Of a DNA stretch of 64,000 bases, positions 60,604 through 64,000 are shown in pieces (position 1 is the stretch's first letter; every line of letters begins with the position of its first letter). The notes under the pieces are model-generated. The model ran no database searches, was not told the origin of the DNA, and was given only the letters and a program-made list of their open reading frames with translations. The stretch spans positions 11,861,107-11,925,106 of the forward strand of contig BROE01000020.1 of the NCBI GenBank assembly GCA_036571765.1, in the 5' to 3' direction. The position numbers were made by a program, and so were the translations under genes. The stretch is from Plecoglossus altivelis. Lineage: Eukaryota > Chordata > Actinopteri > Osmeriformes > Plecoglossidae.

Positions 60604-60760
60604 CTGGGGCTGGTAGCAGGGCTGGGAACTGGGCTGGGAGCTGGGCTGGGTTAGGGGCTGGGTTAGGGGCTGGGGTTAGGAGTTAGGGGTCGGGAGCAGG
60701 GGTTGGAGTCCTGTTAGGGGTGGATCTTGGACAGGGGTTGGAAGCTGGGGTTAGGGCATA
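60603..60760 (+). repeat. GGGCTGGG / GGGTTAGG-rich G-tract array
   Basis: Degenerate short-period array of GGGCTGGGAACT, GGGCTGGGTTA and TTAGGGG units. Many runs of three or more G lie within 7 nt of each other, which meets the G-quadruplex pattern on the + strand. Confidence 0.85.
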
Positions 60761-60872
60761 CAGCTCTGCAGGCAAGCCATGTCAGAGGACAAAAGATTAA
60801 ACATTTGAGATGACATCATCCTCCTAGACAGGACGTGTGTGTGTGTGTGTGTGAGTGAGAGAGAGAGAGAGA

Positions 60873-60915
60873 GGGATGGAGGGAGGGAGGGAGGGAGGGA
60901 GGGAGAGAGAGAAAA
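60873..60915. repeat. (GGGA)n purine tract
   Basis: GGGA tetranucleotide run flanked by GA repeats in dip2b intron 1. Confidence 0.85.
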
Positions 60916-61221
60916 AAAGAGAAAAAGATTGAATGGATTATGGGATAAAGAATCAATAATTTTTAATTAGAAATTTCAAAATATGTTCTTGCTCATTCAC
61001 AGCAAGATATGTTTCAGGTTTTGCAGCCAGAGCATGTAGCTATGGTCATCATAGTGTGTGTGTTGTGTGGAGTGCTAGTGTGTTTTCTAGGAGAGTATCT
61101 GTTAGCTCAGCAGGCTAGTGAGCTGATTCTTGGAGAAGACCTATGGGAGTGTTCAGAGGATGTTTGTTACACAGATAGAAACATACTGGTTACTGGGGAC
61201 GAGTTGTTTTGGGCCAGTTCT

Positions 61222-61490
61222 CCTCTCCCACACACTCTCTTTCTCCCACACACTCTCTTTCTCCCCTACATATTCTCTTTCTCCCACACGCACTCTCTTT
61301 CTCCCCTACATACTCTCTTTCTCCCACACACACTCTCTTTCTCCCTCACACACCCTTTTTCTGCCCCACACACTCTTTCTCCCCCACACACTCTTTCTCC
61401 CCCACACACTCTCTTTCTCCCCCACACACTCTTTCTCCCCCACACACTCTCTTTCTCCCCCACACACTCTCTTTCTCCCCCACACACTCA
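61222..61490 (+). repeat. Array of 17-22 bp ACACTCTCTTTCTCCC units
   Basis: About fourteen tandem units of variable length built from CACACACTCT and CTTTCTCCC blocks. The open frames across it (on both strands) encode only repeated short peptides and are artefacts. Confidence 0.92.
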
Positions 61491-62404
61491 CACACCGTGT
61501 GGTATCTGGTATCTGTCTATCTGTCTCTCTGCCTGTCTGTCAACCGCTTTCGTGTACTTATCTTAATCTAGAAACATGTTTACGTTTACACCTTATCAAG
61601 TGGCCAGACGATGAGAGGGGAAGAAGGAGAGGGACTGTGCAAACTCATTGTTATTCTGTCAGAGTGCCTATGGGGTGAAGAGGAAGACAGAGAGGATGAA
61701 TTCTCACTGCTCTTCAAACAGCTGAGTGGATGGGAGTCGTAAAACGAGGGAAAGAAGCGAGGTTAGGGGGGGGAGGGGGCATCTGATCTGTCCAGATTAG
61801 AATCTCTAGGCCTCGCCACCCAACACTCATGTTGAGGCTGCCTAGTGACGCTGGACTCAGACCATAGAGAGAGCCCTAACACTGATGAGTGGACCGGCAG
61901 CGGGTCAGCGGGGACAGTTCGTGTCAAGTCAGTCCTATCAAACACTCATTCGGCCTTCATCTCATGGGATTTGCCACTGGTTCTAGTTCCAATCTAGTTT
62001 CACTCATCCTTTACCTCTGTGCCTCCGACACTGACCATATTCCACCTCCGGTTACGACGGACTGCACCATCTGCACTACGAGAGGGGTGGTCCTGATCAA
62101 TGTTGCACGCTCCAGGGAACGCAACCAACCTAAAGATGAGTGGTCAACGTGAGGATCTTTTAATGGCACCACAATAAAACAGAGAAATCACTGATGGCAT
62201 CGTGTTTACTTTAAGACACGCCGGATGCCATCCACGCGCCCCTCCCCCACCCCCATCCCTCCACCCCTCTGCAGTGGAGCAGGCTGTTAGCGTGAGCTAA
62301 AAATAAGTCGCGTGAGTAAGCTGGGCCAACAGTACTGTTCATGCATTACTTATGGAAGTGTTTACTTTCCCTCGTTTTACTGATAGTGGATGATGTGGCT
62401 AAGG

Positions 62405-62450
62405 TGTGCGTGCGTGTGTGTGTGTGTGTGTGCGTGCGTGCGTGTGTGTG
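62405..62450. repeat. (GT)n/(GCGT)n repeat
   Basis: GT run interrupted by GCGT units in dip2b intron 1. Confidence 0.9.
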
Positions 62451-64000
62451 GATGGGTAGTAGGCTAATAACTCTGATAGCATGAGGCCACAGTGTGTGGG
62501 TGTGGGTAGTTCCTCTTTGCTGGAGTCTCTTAACTATTCTATCTGGACAGCCATCATTCATCCATCATCAGCCATCGTTCACTTGTGTGGAATTGATATG
62601 GATTGAAATAAATTGACCAGATTTGTATTTGACGTGTGAGCAAAATGTGTGTGCCTGGAGATGCCAAGGATTCCTGGTTGCATAACATGCGTGTGTGCGT
62701 GAGATAGGGAGGGGGGAGCCGGGGGGGGGCTGGGGGAGGGGGGGCAGGGGGGTGTTGATACGGCTCTCTGTGCTGAGGCTGAGAGGTGACCAGCACATCC
62801 CAGTGAAAGCTTCACCTTTTTCCTGCCTGTGTGTCTCAGCAGCCTAATCTGTAATCTGGGATTAGTCCCCCTGCCTGGCCCGGTGAGAGTGCTGGGACAT
62901 GATCCATCCGCTCAGAGAGAAAGATCACCCCCCAGATTACCCAACAAAACAGTCGCAGGCAGATGACTGAGCGGGTGAGGATGTGTCACCATTCAGGATG
63001 AGATGGTTGAGGAAGCTGTAGATATGTTGCTACAGCAGGTATGTGAGGGGAGGAGGAGGAGAAGGAGGAGGAGGACGAGGAGGACGAGGAGGGGTGTTTC
63101 CTTAGCGAGCAGGCATCTGGGGGTCCTGGTGTGTGTGACCTTGCTCAGGAGCCTGCAGGGACACCTCAGGGTGCCTGCTTACTGTGACTGGCACTACTGA
63201 CTCCTCTCATGATCATTATCTGATAATGCTTAGACTAGGGCAGGTCAGTGGGCTCGCGGTTCGCTCTGCAGGTTAAATCACGCAACATGGATCTGTTGGG
63301 ACTGAGGGGGCACTTGTGTGTGAGTTAAGGGTAGTTGTAAGGGTAGAACTAGATTCAGGTTTGATTTGGGGTTCAAGTTTAGGGATTATGGAGACCGGAT
63401 TTGGAATGGGACTAAAGTGTGAGTCACCACAAGAATATCAACACAAACTTGAGTTTGTGTGTGTTAGCCAGACGTGCTTATGGAGGCGGTTGGCTAAAAC
63501 CTGCTCTGCTTCAATGCCAGATTGTCAGGAGCCAGGCAAACGAGATCTAGAGAGAGAGAGAGAACAAGCCAGTAAGGTATCAAGGTGATGAAGAACTCCA
63601 CTGCTGACAAAAGAGGCAAAAGCCCCTCTTCCTCCAACTCCCAGATACCCCAGCTCTGCAATATTTTAACTCAACATTCTTTCCTGTCTCCTCCTTCCCT
63701 TCCCTCCCCCCCCCTCCTCCTCCCCTCCATGTCTGATTCATCCTGCTCTGGTGCCCATATGCAATCATATTTATATCAGCCTTTCCATTTTTTCTCCTCT
63801 CATGCTCGCATATTCTCCACTTCCTCCTCACTTCCTGAAGACTGGAATCACACCAAGTATTATTCACCAACTACATACGTGGTTCATCATTTTCATCTCC
63901 ATTCATACTGATGGCGTTTCGCAGATTTTCCTTGTTCCATCTTTCAAGCGTCCCCATCCTCCTGTACTCTTGTTCCTGTGCTTTAGTTCTCTCTCATCTC

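Larger units (their letters stand above)
54280..64000 (+). other. dip2b: dip2b intron 1 (continues beyond the window)
   Basis: No exon with a matching phase and DIP2 homology appears in the remaining 9.7 kb, as expected because the first intron of this gene is very long in vertebrates. The interval is dominated by microsatellites and minisatellites. The open frames on either strand are repeat-driven and lack family resemblance. Confidence 0.8.

Noticed and set aside
61222..61490. Regular repeat array that superficially resembles a CRISPR
   Set aside because: Units are contiguous, variable-length simple repeats without unique spacers, in a vertebrate intron.
61009..61566. 185-codon open frame with a hydrophobic N-terminal segment in dip2b intron 1
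   Set aside because: Most of it translates the CTCT/CACA array into repeated LPHTLF peptides. The three forward frames of the array are all open for the same reason, and there is no family match or splice context.

Overview
The window is vertebrate nuclear DNA, and almost certainly from a teleost (ray-finned) fish. It has spliced genes with short introns, GT-AG and some GC-AG splice sites, very dense (AC)n, (AG)n and (CTGT)n microsatellites, and tRNA-derived and other fish-type dispersed retroposons. Every protein recognised is a vertebrate ortholog. The species cannot be named from the sequence. All seven genes lie on the + strand, head to tail.

Layout: 1-8082 holds no gene I can support, only microsatellites and AT-rich blocks. 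8083-14834 is pfkm (muscle 6-phosphofructokinase; 22 coding exons, 776 aa) with a candidate muscle/hypoxia promoter. 16014-21259 is a leukocyte-type integrin beta chain, best called itgb7-like (15 coding exons, 754 aa). 22551-32970 is espl1 (separase; 30 coding exons, 2221 aa). 33380-34703 is pfdn5 (prefoldin subunit 5; 6 exons, 153 aa). 35777-43964 is larp4 (La-related protein 4; two alternative first coding exons, then 15 shared exons; 827 or 862 aa), with a long 3' UTR to about 46.7-47.3 kb. About 47.7-53.8 kb is atf7 (bZIP factor; 11 coding exons, 483 aa). 54195-54279 is the first coding exon of dip2b, and the remaining 9.7 kb is its first intron, filled with simple repeats and minisatellites.

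Exon joins were built by hand. For every gene that is complete in the window the summed exon lengths are a multiple of three, and the joined protein matches the known family from end to end. In human the same genes sit on 12q12-q13 but spread over several megabases, so this is a compacted and reshuffled block of conserved linkage. The genes do not form one pathway: glycolysis (pfkm), leukocyte adhesion (itgb7), sister-chromatid separation (espl1), co-chaperone (pfdn5), mRNA stability and translation (larp4), stress transcription (atf7) and DIP2 signalling/lipid metabolism (dip2b).

No undescribed biological system was found. The most unusual signals are: an integrin tail that has lost both the clasp Asp and the second NPxY/F motif; three GC-AG introns in three neighbouring genes; a larp4 exon with a GC donor flanked by near-identical intronic 19-mers; a 30-bp coding minisatellite beside the larp4 PABP-binding motif; an in-frame upstream ATG for atf7; paired TTACGTAA palindromes at the atf7 promoter; and a retroposon with a perfect 12-bp target-site duplication.
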